Source: Dickeya undicola (GTDB taxonomy: Bacteria > Pseudomonadota > Gammaproteobacteria > Enterobacterales > Enterobacteriaceae). From it: 64,000 nt of DNA. A model generated the notes under the pieces. The model saw nothing but the letters and a program-made list of their open reading frames with translations. It made no database searches and was not told where the DNA came from. The translations under genes and the position numbers were made by a program. The stretch lies in assembly GCF_000784735.1 (NCBI RefSeq), contig NZ_JSYG01000020.1, positions 1 through 64,000 on the forward strand. The letters run 5' to 3'. The stretch's first letter is position 1. Each line of letters begins with the position of its first letter. Below are positions 25,497 to 35,091 of this stretch, one piece after another.

Positions 25497-26762
25497 TTGA
25501 AGGCAACCATAAAACATGATTCTCTTTATTGGGCAATGCTTTGCATTTTCCTGATACCACAATTTGTGTTTGTATTTCTCCAGCAATCTTCGCTGGCACC
25601 AGGAATGATGGTCGCGATTACCGCCATCTATATTTATGGCCTACGCTGTATGAAGCAATTGGCTTTTTCCAGTGGAAAAATCTTACTTTTCGCCATAGCG
25701 GTATTTATATTACTGGCGCAATCCGGTTATATTGCAGCTTTCTATAACAATTACAAACCGCTCTTCACATTACCGGCACTGATCATTATTTTTCTTGGTG
25801 CTACGCTGTTTGCCAACCGTCTGCTGACCGTCCCGCCTGCTACCCTCGCCTCCGTATTTCGGGCCGTGACGTATACCCTGCTGCTACTCGGCTGGATCTC
25901 GGTCATCCATCGTATCGATATCGGTAGTTATGCGGCAAAACCCAAGGCGGTGTTTCCCTTCTCTGAAGAGAGCCATTATGCGCTGACCGTCGGTATCTTT
26001 GTCTGCGCCAGCGGTATTCTGATGAAAAACCGCGAACGCGTGGTGCTGCTGGCAAATATGCTGTTGCAGGCGTTGATTTTCCCCAGCCTGACGTTGCTGG
26101 TGTTCTGCATGATGGCAATCTTCATCTTCTGGATGGCGCGGCGCATCACCCTGATGCTGACGATCATCGTGGTGCTGGTTGCGGCGGTGTACGTTATGCT
26201 GACCTACTTTTCCGACCTGCCAGCCATCGCCTACTTTGGCTCACGCCTGACCATCAGTGACGATACCGACAACCTCACGACACTGGTATTTCTGCAAGGG
26301 TTGGATGACGCCAAAAACGCGCTGCTGGAAAGCCACGGCCTTGGTCTGGGGCTGCAAATGGCTGGCACCAATGGCGTCGGCCAATACGGCTACGTTATCC
26401 AGTCGCTCGCTGGCAGTGACTTCAACCGTAACGACGGTGGCTTCCTGGCTTCAAAAATCGTCAGCGAATTCGGTGCCGTTGGTCTGCTGCTCAGCATCAG
26501 CTACATGCTGGTCCTGAAAAAAGCCGTCAACACCATTAACCGCATCCGCGATAACACCGATATGGAATCTACACTGCTGAAAATCGCCATGGCGGTAGTC
26601 ATCGCCTACGCGGTCGAGTTTTTCCTGCGTGGCTATGGCTACTTTTCGCCCGGTCTGTTCCTGTTTGTCACCATGATGATGGTCAGCAGTAAGTTACATC
26701 GCCAGCGAGCCAGATCGATACGCCCGCTGCCCGCCTCTTCGTCACTGCAACCTCAGTCTTGA
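25497..26762 (+). CDS. Wzy-like polysaccharide polymerase (membrane protein)
   Basis: A 421-residue integral membrane protein with about ten hydrophobic segments and larger loops after segments 5 and 8, the pattern of O-antigen polymerases/ligases. The start is TTG 25497 with GGGAG eight bases upstream. Segments include ILLFAIAVFILLAQSGYIAA, LPALIIIFLGATLFA, LLLLGWISVIH and LMLTIIVVLVAAVYVML. The loop between residues 255 and 310 carries LGLGLQMAGTNG and SLAGSDFNRNDGG, in the place where Wzy proteins have their active-site loop. The long exopolysaccharide operon has no polymerase of its own, so this gene, 6 kb past galF, is the best candidate. Wzy proteins share little sequence, so the call relies on topology and context. 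Confidence 0.7.
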   Translation: MKATIKHDSLYWAMLCIFLIPQFVFVFLQQSSLAPGMMVAITAIYIYGLRCMKQLAFSSGKILLFAIAVFILLAQSGYIAAFYNNYKPLFTLPALIIIFLGATLFANRLLTVPPATLASVFRAVTYTLLLLGWISVIHRIDIGSYAAKPKAVFPFSEESHYALTVGIFVCASGILMKNRERVVLLANMLLQALIFPSLTLLVFCMMAIFIFWMARRITLMLTIIVVLVAAVYVMLTYFSDLPAIAYFGSRLTISDDTDNLTTLVFLQGLDDAKNALLESHGLGLGLQMAGTNGVGQYGYVIQSLAGSDFNRNDGGFLASKIVSEFGAVGLLLSISYMLVLKKAVNTINRIRDNTDMESTLLKIAMAVVIAYAVEFFLRGYGYFSPGLFLFVTMMMVSSKLHRQRARSIRPLPASSSLQPQS

Positions 26763-26767
26763 TACTG

Positions 26768-26798
26768 GCAGCGCCTTGCGTTTTTCGAAAGGCGCTGC
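26768..26798 (+). terminator. Terminator after the Wzy-like gene
   Basis: GCAGCGCCTT and AAGGCGCTGC form a perfect ten-base-pair stem six bases after the stop codon; no strong T-run. Confidence 0.6.
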
Positions 26799-26856
26799 AC
26801 ATTGACCAGGTGATTCGAGTATCCCCTCACGACGCTTGATTATCCCCTGACCACCC

Positions 26857-29034
26857 TTATTCCCGGTCCACCATGTTGTACAGCACATCGCGCCGATCCA
26901 GCATTTGTCCACCATCGCGGGTCAGCGGCACCCAGCCGACGGAGCCGTGACGGGTGGTTGGTGAACTGAAGAGCAAATCGAACGGGATGGTGAAGTAGAT
27001 CCCTTTGGTGAAACTGCCTTCACCGTACTCGCTAGCGCTCACATTAGTCACGGTAGCAAATGCACCGGCCACGATCCCGCTGTCGAAACGGCGCGACAGA
27101 TCCAACGTAATACCTTTGTCACCGGCCAGGTAACGCCCAACACTGATTTTCGCCAGCCCGCCTTTAACGAACGGCAGCGACCAATACGTGGTCAGGTGAC
27201 CGGTGGTGACACTGTAATCCCTCAGCCGTTGCGGGTCGTCCCAGTCTCGCTGCTTGACGTAGTTAACGTCCATTCCCACCGCCCAGTTACTGCCAAACGG
27301 CCGATACAGCACTTCACCCCCAACCCCAGCGTACATGGTTTCCAAATAACCGCCGTAGACCTGGGTATACCAGTCACGCGACAGATGGTCGTAACGCGAT
27401 AGCTGCAGGTTGGTTAGCAATACGTCCGAAGACGTCACATATTCACGAATGTGGGTACGGACCCGCGGCAGCGCCGCACCATCCTGTGGCGGGGATTTGA
27501 AATTAAACTGGTCATAGTTATTGATCAGGTTGACGCTCAGCGTGCCACCCAGTCGCCAGTTGTTGGTAATGCGGTAATCGGCGCTGGCGTTGGCCGACAA
27601 CTGATACATGTAGAACGATTCCGGGCCACCGAACGACTGCTGTAGCGAAGGGTCAATGCTGTAGGAGAAACGCGGCGGTTCAGTATGCAGCACCTGATGA
27701 CCACGCGGCTCCGACAGCGGCTCGACATGATAGGGATCCGGCTCGTCCAGCCCCAGCGGCGTACTGCCGGACTCCAGTTGACGGAACGCTGACGCATCCA
27801 CACGGGTACTGGTGGCGGTCAGCGGGCCGCTGCGGGTGACGATATGATATTGCCCGACGTCATCCGGCAGATTGTTCGCCAGCACCGTCGCCGCTCGTCG
27901 GCTGGCCTCGGCATCGCTGTTGTATTTATACTGCTCCGCCACCACCGTCACCTGCTGGCCGTCGCTATAAATATCCGGTTGGCTAAAGCCCGCTTTGTCA
28001 TCCAGCTCCTGCGATACGCGTTGCCAGTCGGTGCTACCCTGCGCATTTTTCGCCGTTGTGTTTTTTCCCGGTGACTCTGTGTTTTTTCCCGGTAAATAAA
28101 CCGGCGGCTCGTCATCTGGATGCTGCGGCCGTAACCGGTTGAAGTTGGTGCGCAGCGTAAAGCCCCACATCAACGTATTGCCGCGCTCCCACGACAGCGA
28201 CGTATCCAGCCAGTCGGTGGCGCGGTACACCAGGCCAACGTTAATCGGCGAGTCCTGCTTGATATGCTGCGACGCCGGGCGAGTCTGATCCGCCGCTTCC
28301 ACGCTGTAGTCGTTGCTGTCGTACTCCAGCTTGATACGTAGCGGATCCCACGGCGTCTGGTATTCCAGACCGGCAAACAGTGCCGCCGGTCCGTGGAAAA
28401 AGTTTTTCGCCGCAAACTGCCCGGTCTGCATTGAAGCGGAACGGGTACAGAATCCCGACATTAATCGACAGGCCGGGTTAGGAATGTTTCCGCTCTGTGC
28501 CATGTTGCCCCAGCCCATGCCCAGCGTGAAATCAAACGGCCCCCAACGCTTGCTGGCCACCAGATATTCGCTGTCGAATAAGCCGGTGCCCGCAATATCA
28601 CGCAGCCCCAGCGACACTTGTGGCAACCAGCGGCTTTCCTGCCAGAGCCGCGCCTTGACGTCGAAACTCTTATCTTTGTAGGTCTGATGACCACTGAAGC
28701 TGGGGGTGGTGCTGTAAGGCCGGGTACGGATGTCGGTATACCGCAGCGTTGTCTCCAGCCAGTCGAGCGGCTGGAGCGAAATAGCGTAGCGACGGTATTC
28801 CTGGTTGTCGCGGTAGCTGGCACTAAACTCGCCGGTATCCGCCATACGCGCCGTGGGCATTTGCCATAATCCGACGCCACCAAAGTCCATCTGCGATACG
28901 CCAGCAGGCTGGTAATAACCGCTGCGATTCGTCGCATTCAGGTTATCTGCGTCATCCGCCCAGACCGGCGTCCCTAGTGAACTGCCAATCGCCAGCGACA
29001 GGCAACTCAGTTTAAAAGTTCGGTTGTTAGCCAT
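26857..29034 (-). CDS. yjbH: YjbH-family outer-membrane exopolysaccharide protein
   Basis: A 725-residue exported protein with a signal peptide ending near TPVWADD. The opening GVSQMDFGGVGLWQMPTARM is the YjbH hallmark. The rest is built of alternating strands with aromatic girdles (LDWLETTLRYTDIR, FDFTLGMGWGNM) consistent with two beta-barrel parts, separated by a periplasmic segment rich in Pro (about 310-340). It is slightly longer than E. coli YjbH (698). The ATG overlaps the yjbG stop (TAATG). The yjbEFGH operon makes an exopolysaccharide-secretion apparatus linked to Rcs-controlled biofilm in E. coli; paralogous to GfcD of group 4 capsules. The barrel role is known from family work, not visible here beyond topology. 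Confidence 0.92.
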   Translation of the reverse strand: MANNRTFKLSCLSLAIGSSLGTPVWADDADNLNATNRSGYYQPAGVSQMDFGGVGLWQMPTARMADTGEFSASYRDNQEYRRYAISLQPLDWLETTLRYTDIRTRPYSTTPSFSGHQTYKDKSFDVKARLWQESRWLPQVSLGLRDIAGTGLFDSEYLVASKRWGPFDFTLGMGWGNMAQSGNIPNPACRLMSGFCTRSASMQTGQFAAKNFFHGPAALFAGLEYQTPWDPLRIKLEYDSNDYSVEAADQTRPASQHIKQDSPINVGLVYRATDWLDTSLSWERGNTLMWGFTLRTNFNRLRPQHPDDEPPVYLPGKNTESPGKNTTAKNAQGSTDWQRVSQELDDKAGFSQPDIYSDGQQVTVVAEQYKYNSDAEASRRAATVLANNLPDDVGQYHIVTRSGPLTATSTRVDASAFRQLESGSTPLGLDEPDPYHVEPLSEPRGHQVLHTEPPRFSYSIDPSLQQSFGGPESFYMYQLSANASADYRITNNWRLGGTLSVNLINNYDQFNFKSPPQDGAALPRVRTHIREYVTSSDVLLTNLQLSRYDHLSRDWYTQVYGGYLETMYAGVGGEVLYRPFGSNWAVGMDVNYVKQRDWDDPQRLRDYSVTTGHLTTYWSLPFVKGGLAKISVGRYLAGDKGITLDLSRRFDSGIVAGAFATVTNVSASEYGEGSFTKGIYFTIPFDLLFSSPTTRHGSVGWVPLTRDGGQMLDRRDVLYNMVDRE

Positions 29035-29813
29035 TAGTGTGGAATCCGGTTGGCAAGATAGTCGGCGATCTGCTCATTCAGAGACGTGAAGCCCTCTGGC
29101 AGAATGGAAGGGTCAAAACCGATGAATAGCGTTTCTCCCGCCGCCGGTTCATGGTGCTGGCGGTTCCAGACAGCCAGCGGGACTTTGCGCCAGTGACCGT
29201 TGCCCGAAATCAGATAACCGTCGCGGTTATCACCACCTGGCAGAAAACGCCGTCTGCCGATGTATTGTTCGATTGACCAGCCTGACTGGAGATCAATATC
29301 CTTGAACACGTTCGGGGTGCCGATATCAATGCCGGTGCTGATCAACCCGAACAAAAAAAACTGATCGCGATAGGGAGACAGGTAGAGGGTGTAGTTGCCG
29401 ACCAGCGGACGATTATCCCGTTGAGAAAGGCGCACGATATCCGGGTCAACGCGGGCGCGAATGCGGCCAACGATATCCACCTGTTTCAGCGCCTGCGCCA
29501 TGTACCAGGCAGCGATCGCCCAGTCGCCATCACCGTCGATCTGCCAGGCCAGTTGCAATTGATACAGCCGAGCCTGTAACTTTTCTCCCTTTTCTCTGAC
29601 CTTTTCCGTCATAAGCTCGTTGGTGAGTAACGCCGTCTGCCAGTTGACCTTATCCGGGAATGCCATCTGCCCGTAAAACTGATCCAGACGGGTGCCGTCT
29701 TTCAGTTCCACGCCTGGCAACGTTTCACCCGCGTACTTTACCGTTAATTGTGCCGCCCCTGATGTTCCGGCCACCAGCAATAACAAGGCAGCCAATCGAT
29801 TGAATGACAACAT
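29034..29813 (-). CDS. yjbG: YjbG/GfcC-family periplasmic exopolysaccharide protein
   Basis: A 259-residue periplasmic protein with a signal peptide (LLLLVAGTSGAA-Q). The GfcC-family features are visible: an N-terminal SLBB-like strand (LTVKYAGETLPGVELKDGTRL), a helical middle (TALLTNELMTEKVREKGEKL), a second beta-grasp part (TLYLSPYRDQFFLFGLIS) and a C-terminal amphipathic helix (LNEQIADYLANRIPH). In GfcC this helix is thought to sit against the secretion apparatus. It overlaps yjbH by one base and starts nine bases after yjbF. It probably assists export of the polymer made by the yjb system. Confidence 0.92.
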   Translation of the reverse strand: MLSFNRLAALLLLVAGTSGAAQLTVKYAGETLPGVELKDGTRLDQFYGQMAFPDKVNWQTALLTNELMTEKVREKGEKLQARLYQLQLAWQIDGDGDWAIAAWYMAQALKQVDIVGRIRARVDPDIVRLSQRDNRPLVGNYTLYLSPYRDQFFLFGLISTGIDIGTPNVFKDIDLQSGWSIEQYIGRRRFLPGGDNRDGYLISGNGHWRKVPLAVWNRQHHEPAAGETLFIGFDPSILPEGFTSLNEQIADYLANRIPH

Positions 29814-29822
29814 AATATGACC

Positions 29823-30497
29823 TTATTGATTGTATGGCTTAAGAACCGTGAACTGCACCAGAGCCATGTTGGGCCCCATATACTGATAGCTTTGAATGAC
29901 CTGGCCGGATGTCGGGTCTAGCCAGTATTGATTGGTGTAGTGTTTACCCAGAGCCGGTACGGTCACCTGCTCGTCAAAACGTACCGTCTGCCGCGGGATG
30001 TTCAGTATCGTCAGGGTTTCCGGGCCTTTATTCTCAAATTCCGATTGCTGGTCGTAGCCACCACGCAGCACTTGTGACCAACTGACGATGGTGTGCCATT
30101 GTTTCGGGGTGCTGGGCTTGAGCAAGCCGAGGCTGAGCGGGTCGGAGTCCAACTGGGTAACCTGCCGGATGTCTTCACCCAACCCCTGCGTTTTCACCAG
30201 TCTGCCAAAATGGGTCACGACCATGTTCTCATCCGATGTCACCCATTTCAGTTGCTGATTATCAGCAAACGCCAGCACCACAAAGGCGCGCGGTGCCTTA
30301 CCCACTTTCAGGTACGCTGAGGCATACGGAAGCTGTTCTACCTGTTGCGGCGTCATGCTGACATCTTCCCTGCCCCACAACGCCAGCCGAAAATCCCGGC
30401 TAAGTTGACTGATTTGCTGAGAACATCCCGTGAGTCCTGGTATAAAGAAAACGATCGCCAACATCCGTAACAAGGCTAAATCAAGAATTTTTTTCAT
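29823..30497 (-). CDS. yjbF: YjbF/GfcB-family lipoprotein
   Basis: A 224-residue lipoprotein starting at ATG 30497. The lipobox LTGC-S lies near residue 24, so it is probably anchored to the outer membrane. The family pattern is present: LSRDFRLALWGREDVSMTPQ, LPYASAYLKVGKAPRAFVVL, LGEDIRQV, and the ending with WLDPTSGQVIQSYQYMGPN. The ribosome-binding site is weak and a hairpin with T-run separates this gene from yjbE, so its expression relative to yjbE is likely lowered by partial termination. It works with YjbG and YjbH in exopolysaccharide export. Confidence 0.92.
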   Translation of the reverse strand: MKKILDLALLRMLAIVFFIPGLTGCSQQISQLSRDFRLALWGREDVSMTPQQVEQLPYASAYLKVGKAPRAFVVLAFADNQQLKWVTSDENMVVTHFGRLVKTQGLGEDIRQVTQLDSDPLSLGLLKPSTPKQWHTIVSWSQVLRGGYDQQSEFENKGPETLTILNIPRQTVRFDEQVTVPALGKHYTNQYWLDPTSGQVIQSYQYMGPNMALVQFTVLKPYNQ

Positions 30498-30530
30498 TGT
30501 TCGGGTTCTCGCCTGAACATCCTGATGCAG

Positions 30531-30556
30531 AAAAAAGGCCACCGGAGTGGCCTTGG
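30531..30556 (-). terminator. Attenuator between yjbE and yjbF
   Basis: On the minus strand AAGGCCAC-TCCG-GTGGCCTT is followed by TTTTC, 14 bases after the yjbE stop and about 35 bases before the yjbF start. An intrinsic terminator inside the operon suggests that yjbE is made in excess over yjbFGH through partial read-through. Confidence 0.75.
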
Positions 30557-30570
30557 TTATTAGCCCATCA

Positions 30571-30861
30571 TTAGCCGCGAGTTGACGTCACGGTTGAGGT
30601 GCTGGTTCCTACGGTGCTGGAAGTCGTGCTGGTTGAGGCAGCAACCACCCCCGCCACAAATGCACGACCAGCGCCATAGCCATAACCAGCGCTTGGGCCA
30701 TGCGCCATGCTGGCAGCTCGGGCACCAGCAGTGGCACCGTGAGCGATAGGCGCCACCCCGAAGGACGGACGCCCGTTTGCCGCCGGTGAATCAGCGGCAA
30801 ACGCAGCCACAGGCAGCACGGCCAAAGCCAGCGCCAGGGTCGCTAACGTTTTCTTCATCAT
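30571..30861 (-). CDS. yjbE: YjbE/GfcA-like small Ala/Thr/Ser-rich exported protein
   Basis: A 96-residue secreted protein. Three in-frame ATG codons lie close together; the one at 30861 is preferred because AAGGA stands seven bases before it. A signal peptide (LATLALALAVLPVAAFA) precedes an Ala/Gly-rich mature part that ends in a Thr/Ser run (STSTTSSTVGTSTSTVTST). Low complexity with a Thr tail is typical of E. coli YjbE and GfcA. It is the first gene of the yjb operon. Function within exopolysaccharide export is unknown; the leader upstream contains a long inverted repeat that may regulate the operon. Confidence 0.85.
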   Translation of the reverse strand: MMKKTLATLALALAVLPVAAFAADSPAANGRPSFGVAPIAHGATAGARAASMAHGPSAGYGYGAGRAFVAGVVAASTSTTSSTVGTSTSTVTSTRG

Positions 30862-31185
30862 TACCATTTCCTTTTATTTCCTGTTTAAGGACATCAGGCA
30901 GGAGACAACCCGAAAGTTCGCTCCGACCCATGACTGGCTGAATAAATCAGCCAGGTTGGATCTTCCCCATGGCCTATGAAGCAATTATTTCAATCCATCC
31001 TTCATGAAATAATCACCAGCGCATGGGAAGGATCCGAACCAATACTCAGATATGAAATAAGAAAAACAAAATTGAGCGATTAAGGAAATAAGACAAGTCG
31101 CAAGAGCGTTATATTTTCCCCATTAGTTACAATGGGATGAAATATTATCGGAAAAGTCTTAGTTATTAGGGGGGAGATATTGAGA
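30862..31185. promoter_or_regulatory. yjbE promoter/leader region
   Basis: About 320 bases lie between yjbE and the gnd terminator. They contain an eight-base-pair hairpin CTGGCTGA-ATAAA-TCAGCCAG (30934-30954) and a long imperfect inverted repeat described next. Upstream of that the sequence is AT-rich and should hold the promoter; I cannot place it precisely or identify an RcsAB box with confidence. Confidence 0.5.
30955..31039. repeat. Long imperfect inverted repeat in the yjbE leader
   Basis: Outer arms TTGGATCTTCCCCATG and CATGGGAAGGATCCGAA pair with few mismatches, and inner arms AATTATTTCA and TGAAATAATC continue the stem, giving an 85-base potential hairpin about 95 bases upstream of the yjbE start. 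It could be a structured leader or a regulator site. Confidence 0.6.
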
Positions 31186-31215
31186 AAGAAAAACCGGATA
31201 TTTCTACCCGGTTTC
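31186..31215 (-). terminator. Terminator of gnd
   Basis: On the minus strand AAACCGG and CCGGTTT flank a loop and are followed by TTCTTTCTC, 26 bases after the gnd stop codon. Confidence 0.7.
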
Positions 31216-31240
31216 AGAATATGAAAAACGTTTCAGAATA

Positions 31241-32647
31241 TTATTCCAGCCATTCGGTGTGGAATACGCCTTCTTTATCAATACGCTTATAGGTATGTGC
31301 GCCGAAATAATCGCGCTGGGCCTGAATCAGGTTAGCCGGTAATACCGCGGAACGGTAACTGTCATAATAGGCAATCGCCGCTGAGAAGGTCGGGGTCGGG
31401 ATCCCCTGCTGTACCGCATAGGACACCACGTCACGCAGCGCCTGCTGGTATTCGTCGGCTATCTGACGGAAGTAAGGTGCCAGCAGCAGGTTGGCGATAT
31501 CGGCGTTCTCGGAGTAAGCATCGGTGATCTTTTGCAGGAACTGAGCACGGATGATGCAACCAGCACGGAAAATCTTGGCGATTTCGCCGTAGTTCAGGCT
31601 CCAGTTGTTTTCGTCTGACGCCGCTTTCAACTGAGAGAAACCCTGCGCGTAGGAAACGATTTTGCCCAGATACAGCGCGCGACGCACTTTTTCAACGAAC
31701 TCGGCTTTGTCGCCGCTGAACGCCTGAGCAACCGGGCCACTCAGCACTTTCGATGCCGCCACACGCTGGTTCTTCAGCGAGGACAGGTAACGGGCAAACA
31801 CCGATTCGGTAATCAGCGACAGCGGTTCGCCCAGATCCAGCGAGCTTTGGCTGGTCCACTTACCGGTGCCTTTGTTGGCAGCTTCGTCCAGAATCACGTC
31901 GACCAGGTATTTACCCTCTTCGTCTTTCTTGGTGAAGATATCAGCCGTGATTTCAATCAGGTAGCTGCTCAGCTCGCCCTTGTTCCACTCGGAGAAGGTG
32001 CTCGCCAGTTCTTCGTTGGAAAGCCCAAGCGCCTGCTTGAGCAGCGCGTAAGCTTCAGCGATCAACTGCATGTCGCCGTACTCGATACCATTGTGCACCA
32101 TTTTCACATAGTGACCGGCACCGTCAGCGCCAATGTAGGTGACGCAAGGCTCGCCTTCAGCACGGGCTGCAATCTGCTCCAGAATCGGCGCAACCAGCTC
32201 ATACGCCTCTTTCTGACCGCCAGGCATGATGGACGGGCCTTTCAGCGCGCCTTCTTCACCGCCGGACACGCCGGTGCCGATGAAGTTGAAGCCTTCAGCA
32301 GACAATTCACGGTTACGGCGGATGGTGTCTTTATAGAACGTGTTGCCGCCATCGATCAGGATGTCGCCTTTTTCCAGATACGGTTTCAGAGACTCGATCG
32401 TTTTATCCGTCGCTTCGCCTGCTTTAACCATCAACAGGATACGGCGCGGTTTTTCCAGAGATTCAACAAACTCTTCAACGGTGTAGCACGGCACCAGTTT
32501 TTTTCCTGGGTTCTCTGCAATCACCTCATCCGTTTTGTCTGCGGAACGGTTAAAGACGGAAACGGTATAGCCACGGCTTTCAATGTTCAGCGCCAGATTG
32601 CGCCCCATTACCGCCATACCGACAACGCCAATTTGCTGTTTGGACAT
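31241..32647 (-). CDS. gnd: 6-phosphogluconate dehydrogenase, decarboxylating
   Basis: A 468-residue cytosolic enzyme of the pentose phosphate pathway that converts 6-phosphogluconate and NADP to ribulose 5-phosphate, CO2 and NADPH. The N-terminal dinucleotide fold carries [17 protein letters not shown]; the active-site region [22 protein letters not shown] and the catalytic Lys in [19 protein letters not shown] are intact, and the C-terminus has [10 protein letters not shown]-type and [15 protein letters not shown] elements. Length equals E. coli Gnd. As in E. coli it neighbours the surface polysaccharide cluster, a hot spot for exchange. It has its own terminator, and the strong galF terminator lies upstream, so it is probably transcribed from its own promoter at 32650-32890. 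Confidence 0.98.
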   Translation of the reverse strand: MSKQQIGVVGMAVMGRNLALNIESRGYTVSVFNRSADKTDEVIAENPGKKLVPCYTVEEFVESLEKPRRILLMVKAGEATDKTIESLKPYLEKGDILIDGGNTFYKDTIRRNRELSAEGFNFIGTGVSGGEEGALKGPSIMPGGQKEAYELVAPILEQIAARAEGEPCVTYIGADGAGHYVKMVHNGIEYGDMQLIAEAYALLKQALGLSNEELASTFSEWNKGELSSYLIEITADIFTKKDEEGKYLVDVILDEAANKGTGKWTSQSSLDLGEPLSLITESVFARYLSSLKNQRVAASKVLSGPVAQAFSGDKAEFVEKVRRALYLGKIVSYAQGFSQLKAASDENNWSLNYGEIAKIFRAGCIIRAQFLQKITDAYSENADIANLLLAPYFRQIADEYQQALRDVVSYAVQQGIPTPTFSAAIAYYDSYRSAVLPANLIQAQRDYFGAHTYKRIDKEGVFHTEWLE

Positions 32648-32896
32648 TAAAACAACTCCTGTCTGAAGGTAACCTGCCTGCGGCTGACTGCGCCTCAGGC
32701 AACAAAAAGCTGGCTGACATGGTAACCCAGCTAACGTCTGAGTGGGTAGTTATTGGTGCGACAGGACAGTACTGGTACGACAGGGCAGTTGCAGGCGTTC
32801 TACGAATGAGGCCGGTCTGGTGGAGAGCAAACAAAAAATGATGCGATTAATTACCATGATAGTAATTTTACTAATAACGATCTGAACAATGGTCAG

Positions 32897-32930
32897 AAAA
32901 AACCCGATAACACCGAGGTGTTATCGGGCA
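32897..32930 (-). terminator. Strong terminator ending the exopolysaccharide operon
   Basis: On the minus strand CCCGATAACACC-TCG-GTGTTATCGGG is followed by TTTTTT, about 10 bases after the galF stop. A perfect 12-base-pair stem with a T-run; it separates the operon from gnd. Confidence 0.92.
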
Positions 32931-32941
32931 TGACGCACTGA

Positions 32942-33841
32942 TTAATATTTTTCCAGCAGCGCTTTGATTTTGGTTTTGAACGCACCACCCAGTTCCGGAT
33001 TACGCAGACCGTAGGACACGAATGCCTGCACATAACCCATCTTACGGCCACAGTTGAAGCTACGGCCCGCCATTTGAACGGCATCAACCTGCTGGGTTTT
33101 GATAAGCTCAGCGATGGCATCGGTCAACTGGATACGGCCCCACGCGCCCGCCAGGGTGTTTTCCAGAATCGGCCAGGCTTCGGCAGTCAGGACATAACGC
33201 CCAACGGCAGACAGGTCCGACCCTTCCACCGGTGCCAGTTCCGGCTTCTCGATCATGGAGGTGATCGCCGACGCGTCGCCCGCCTGATTCAAGGCACTCT
33301 CACATTCCACGATGGAATATTCCGGCAGCACCTCGTACGGACGGTGTTTTACCAGCACCTGGCTATGACCGGTCTGTTCAAAACGAGAAATCAGCAACGC
33401 CAGATTGTCTTTCGACTGATCCGCAGAAGCGTCGTCCATCACCACATCCGGCAGAACCACCACAAACGGCGAGTTGCCGACAATTGGGTGAGCACAGGAC
33501 ACCGCGTGCCCCAGGCCCAGCGTCTGCCCCTGACGCACGTTCATGATGGTCACGCCCGGCGGGCAAATGGACTGTACTTCCGCCAGCAACTGACGTTTGG
33601 CGCGCTCTTCCAGCATCGACTCCAGCTCGAAAGAGGTATCAAAATGGTTTTCAATGGCGTTTTTAGAGGCGTGCGTCACCAGCACGATCTCTTTAATTCC
33701 CGCATTGACGCACTCGTTGACAATCTTTTCGATTACCGGCCGGTCAACCAATGGAAGCATCTCTTTGGGAATCGCTTTGGTAACCGGTAACAAGTTCATC
33801 CCTAAACCGGCAACAGGGATAATCGCTTTTAATGCTGTCAT
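32942..33841 (-). CDS. galF: GalF-type UTP-glucose-1-phosphate uridylyltransferase
   Basis: A 299-residue member of the GalU/GalF family. The ATG at 33841 gives the usual GalF N-terminus ([18 protein letters not shown]). The nucleotide-binding loop reads GLGMNLLP, as in GalF (GLGMHMLP), not GLGTRMLP of the fully active GalU, and [15 protein letters not shown] and [11 protein letters not shown] also match GalF. Other family blocks are [15 protein letters not shown] and [14 protein letters not shown]. GalF is regarded as a poorly active or regulatory partner of GalU for UDP-glucose supply. It is the last gene of the exopolysaccharide operon, following ugd, which consumes UDP-glucose. Confidence 0.9.
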   Translation of the reverse strand: MTALKAIIPVAGLGMNLLPVTKAIPKEMLPLVDRPVIEKIVNECVNAGIKEIVLVTHASKNAIENHFDTSFELESMLEERAKRQLLAEVQSICPPGVTIMNVRQGQTLGLGHAVSCAHPIVGNSPFVVVLPDVVMDDASADQSKDNLALLISRFEQTGHSQVLVKHRPYEVLPEYSIVECESALNQAGDASAITSMIEKPELAPVEGSDLSAVGRYVLTAEAWPILENTLAGAWGRIQLTDAIAELIKTQQVDAVQMAGRSFNCGRKMGYVQAFVSYGLRNPELGGAFKTKIKALLEKY

Positions 33842-33924
33842 TTCGTGTTCTCTCAAAAACATGCTGCTGTTTGCCGCGACGACAAAGACCGCGCCACATT
33901 AATTTTTCTGACGCCAGAATACAC

Positions 33925-35091
33925 CTAATCAGCGCCGAAGAGATCGCGGGTATACACTTTTTCCATTACATCAGACAATTCCGGTGCCATTCGGTTCGAC
34001 AGAATCACATCAGACATCTGTTTGAACTCGTCCAGGCTGTGAATCACGCGGGAACGGAAGAACTCAGACTCTTTCAGCGCAGGTTCATACACCACCACGT
34101 CGATTCCTTTCGCCTTGATGCGCTTCATTACCCCCTGAATCGCGGAAGCACGGAAGTTATCGGACCCGGTTTTCATCACCAAGCGGTAGATACCCACCAC
34201 TTTCGGACTCCGCCTGATCACAGAGTCAGCGATGAAGTCCTTGCGAGTGGTGTTGGCGTCGACAATCGCCCGAATCAGGTTGTTCGGCACCGATTCATAG
34301 TTAGCCAACAGCTGTTTGGTATCTTTCGGCAGGCAATAGCCGCCATAGCCAAATGACGGGTTGTTGTAGTGCTGACCGATACGTGGGTCCAGCCCAACAC
34401 CTTCGATGATCTGTTTACTGTCCAGCCCCAGCGTCTGGGCGTAGGTATCCAGCTCGTTAAAGTAGGCTACACGCATCGCCAGATAAGTATTGGCGAACAG
34501 TTTGATCGCTTCGGCTTCGGTTAGACCAGTAAACAGCACCGGGATATTGGTTTTGATAGCCCCTTCCACCAGCAGACGGGCAAAACGTTCAGCTCGTTCA
34601 GAGCGCTCGCCGACCACGATACGGGACGGATACAGGTTGTCGTACAGTGCGCGGCCTTCACGCAGGAACTCCGGCGAGAAGATGATATTTTCAGTGCCGA
34701 ACTGCTCGCGAACCTGCGCGGTATATCCCACCGGGATGGTGGATTTGATAATCATCACCGCATTCGGATTCACTTCCAGCACTTTGCTGATCACCGCTTC
34801 CACCGAGCGAGTATTGAAGTAATTGGTTTTCGGATCGTAATCCGTTGGCGTAGCAATAATGACGAACTCCGCATCCTGATAAGCGGATACGGCATCCAGC
34901 GTGGCACGGAAATTTAGCGCCGGGTTGCGCAGATAAGCTTCGATTTCCTTATCCACGATGGGGGAGATGCCTTTGTTGAGCATATCCACTTTCTCGGCAA
35001 CGATATCCACCGCGACCACTTCATTATGCTGCGCCAGCAGCATGGCGTTGGACAAGCCAACATAACCTGTACCCGCAATTGCAATTTTCAT
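33925..35091 (-). CDS. ugd: UDP-glucose 6-dehydrogenase
   Basis: A 388-residue enzyme that oxidises UDP-glucose to UDP-glucuronate with two NAD. The second of two adjacent ATG codons (35091) gives the family start [20 protein letters not shown], with GGA at better spacing. Visible blocks: the NAD loop [46 protein letters not shown], and the catalytic Cys in [15 protein letters not shown]. Length equals E. coli Ugd. It lies between the UDP-glucuronate epimerase gene and galF, so the operon makes its own uronic acid donors. Ugd is also needed for lipid A modification in relatives. Confidence 0.98.
   Translation of the reverse strand: MKIAIAGTGYVGLSNAMLLAQHNEVVAVDIVAEKVDMLNKGISPIVDKEIEAYLRNPALNFRATLDAVSAYQDAEFVIIATPTDYDPKTNYFNTRSVEAVISKVLEVNPNAVMIIKSTIPVGYTAQVREQFGTENIIFSPEFLREGRALYDNLYPSRIVVGERSERAERFARLLVEGAIKTNIPVLFTGLTEAEAIKLFANTYLAMRVAYFNELDTYAQTLGLDSKQIIEGVGLDPRIGQHYNNPSFGYGGYCLPKDTKQLLANYESVPNNLIRAIVDANTTRKDFIADSVIRRSPKVVGIYRLVMKTGSDNFRASAIQGVMKRIKAKGIDVVVYEPALKESEFFRSRVIHSLDEFKQMSDVILSNRMAPELSDVMEKVYTRDLFGAD

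Noticed and set aside
31847-32650. Plus-strand frame of 267 codons
   Set aside because: Antisense shadow of gnd, whose identity is certain.
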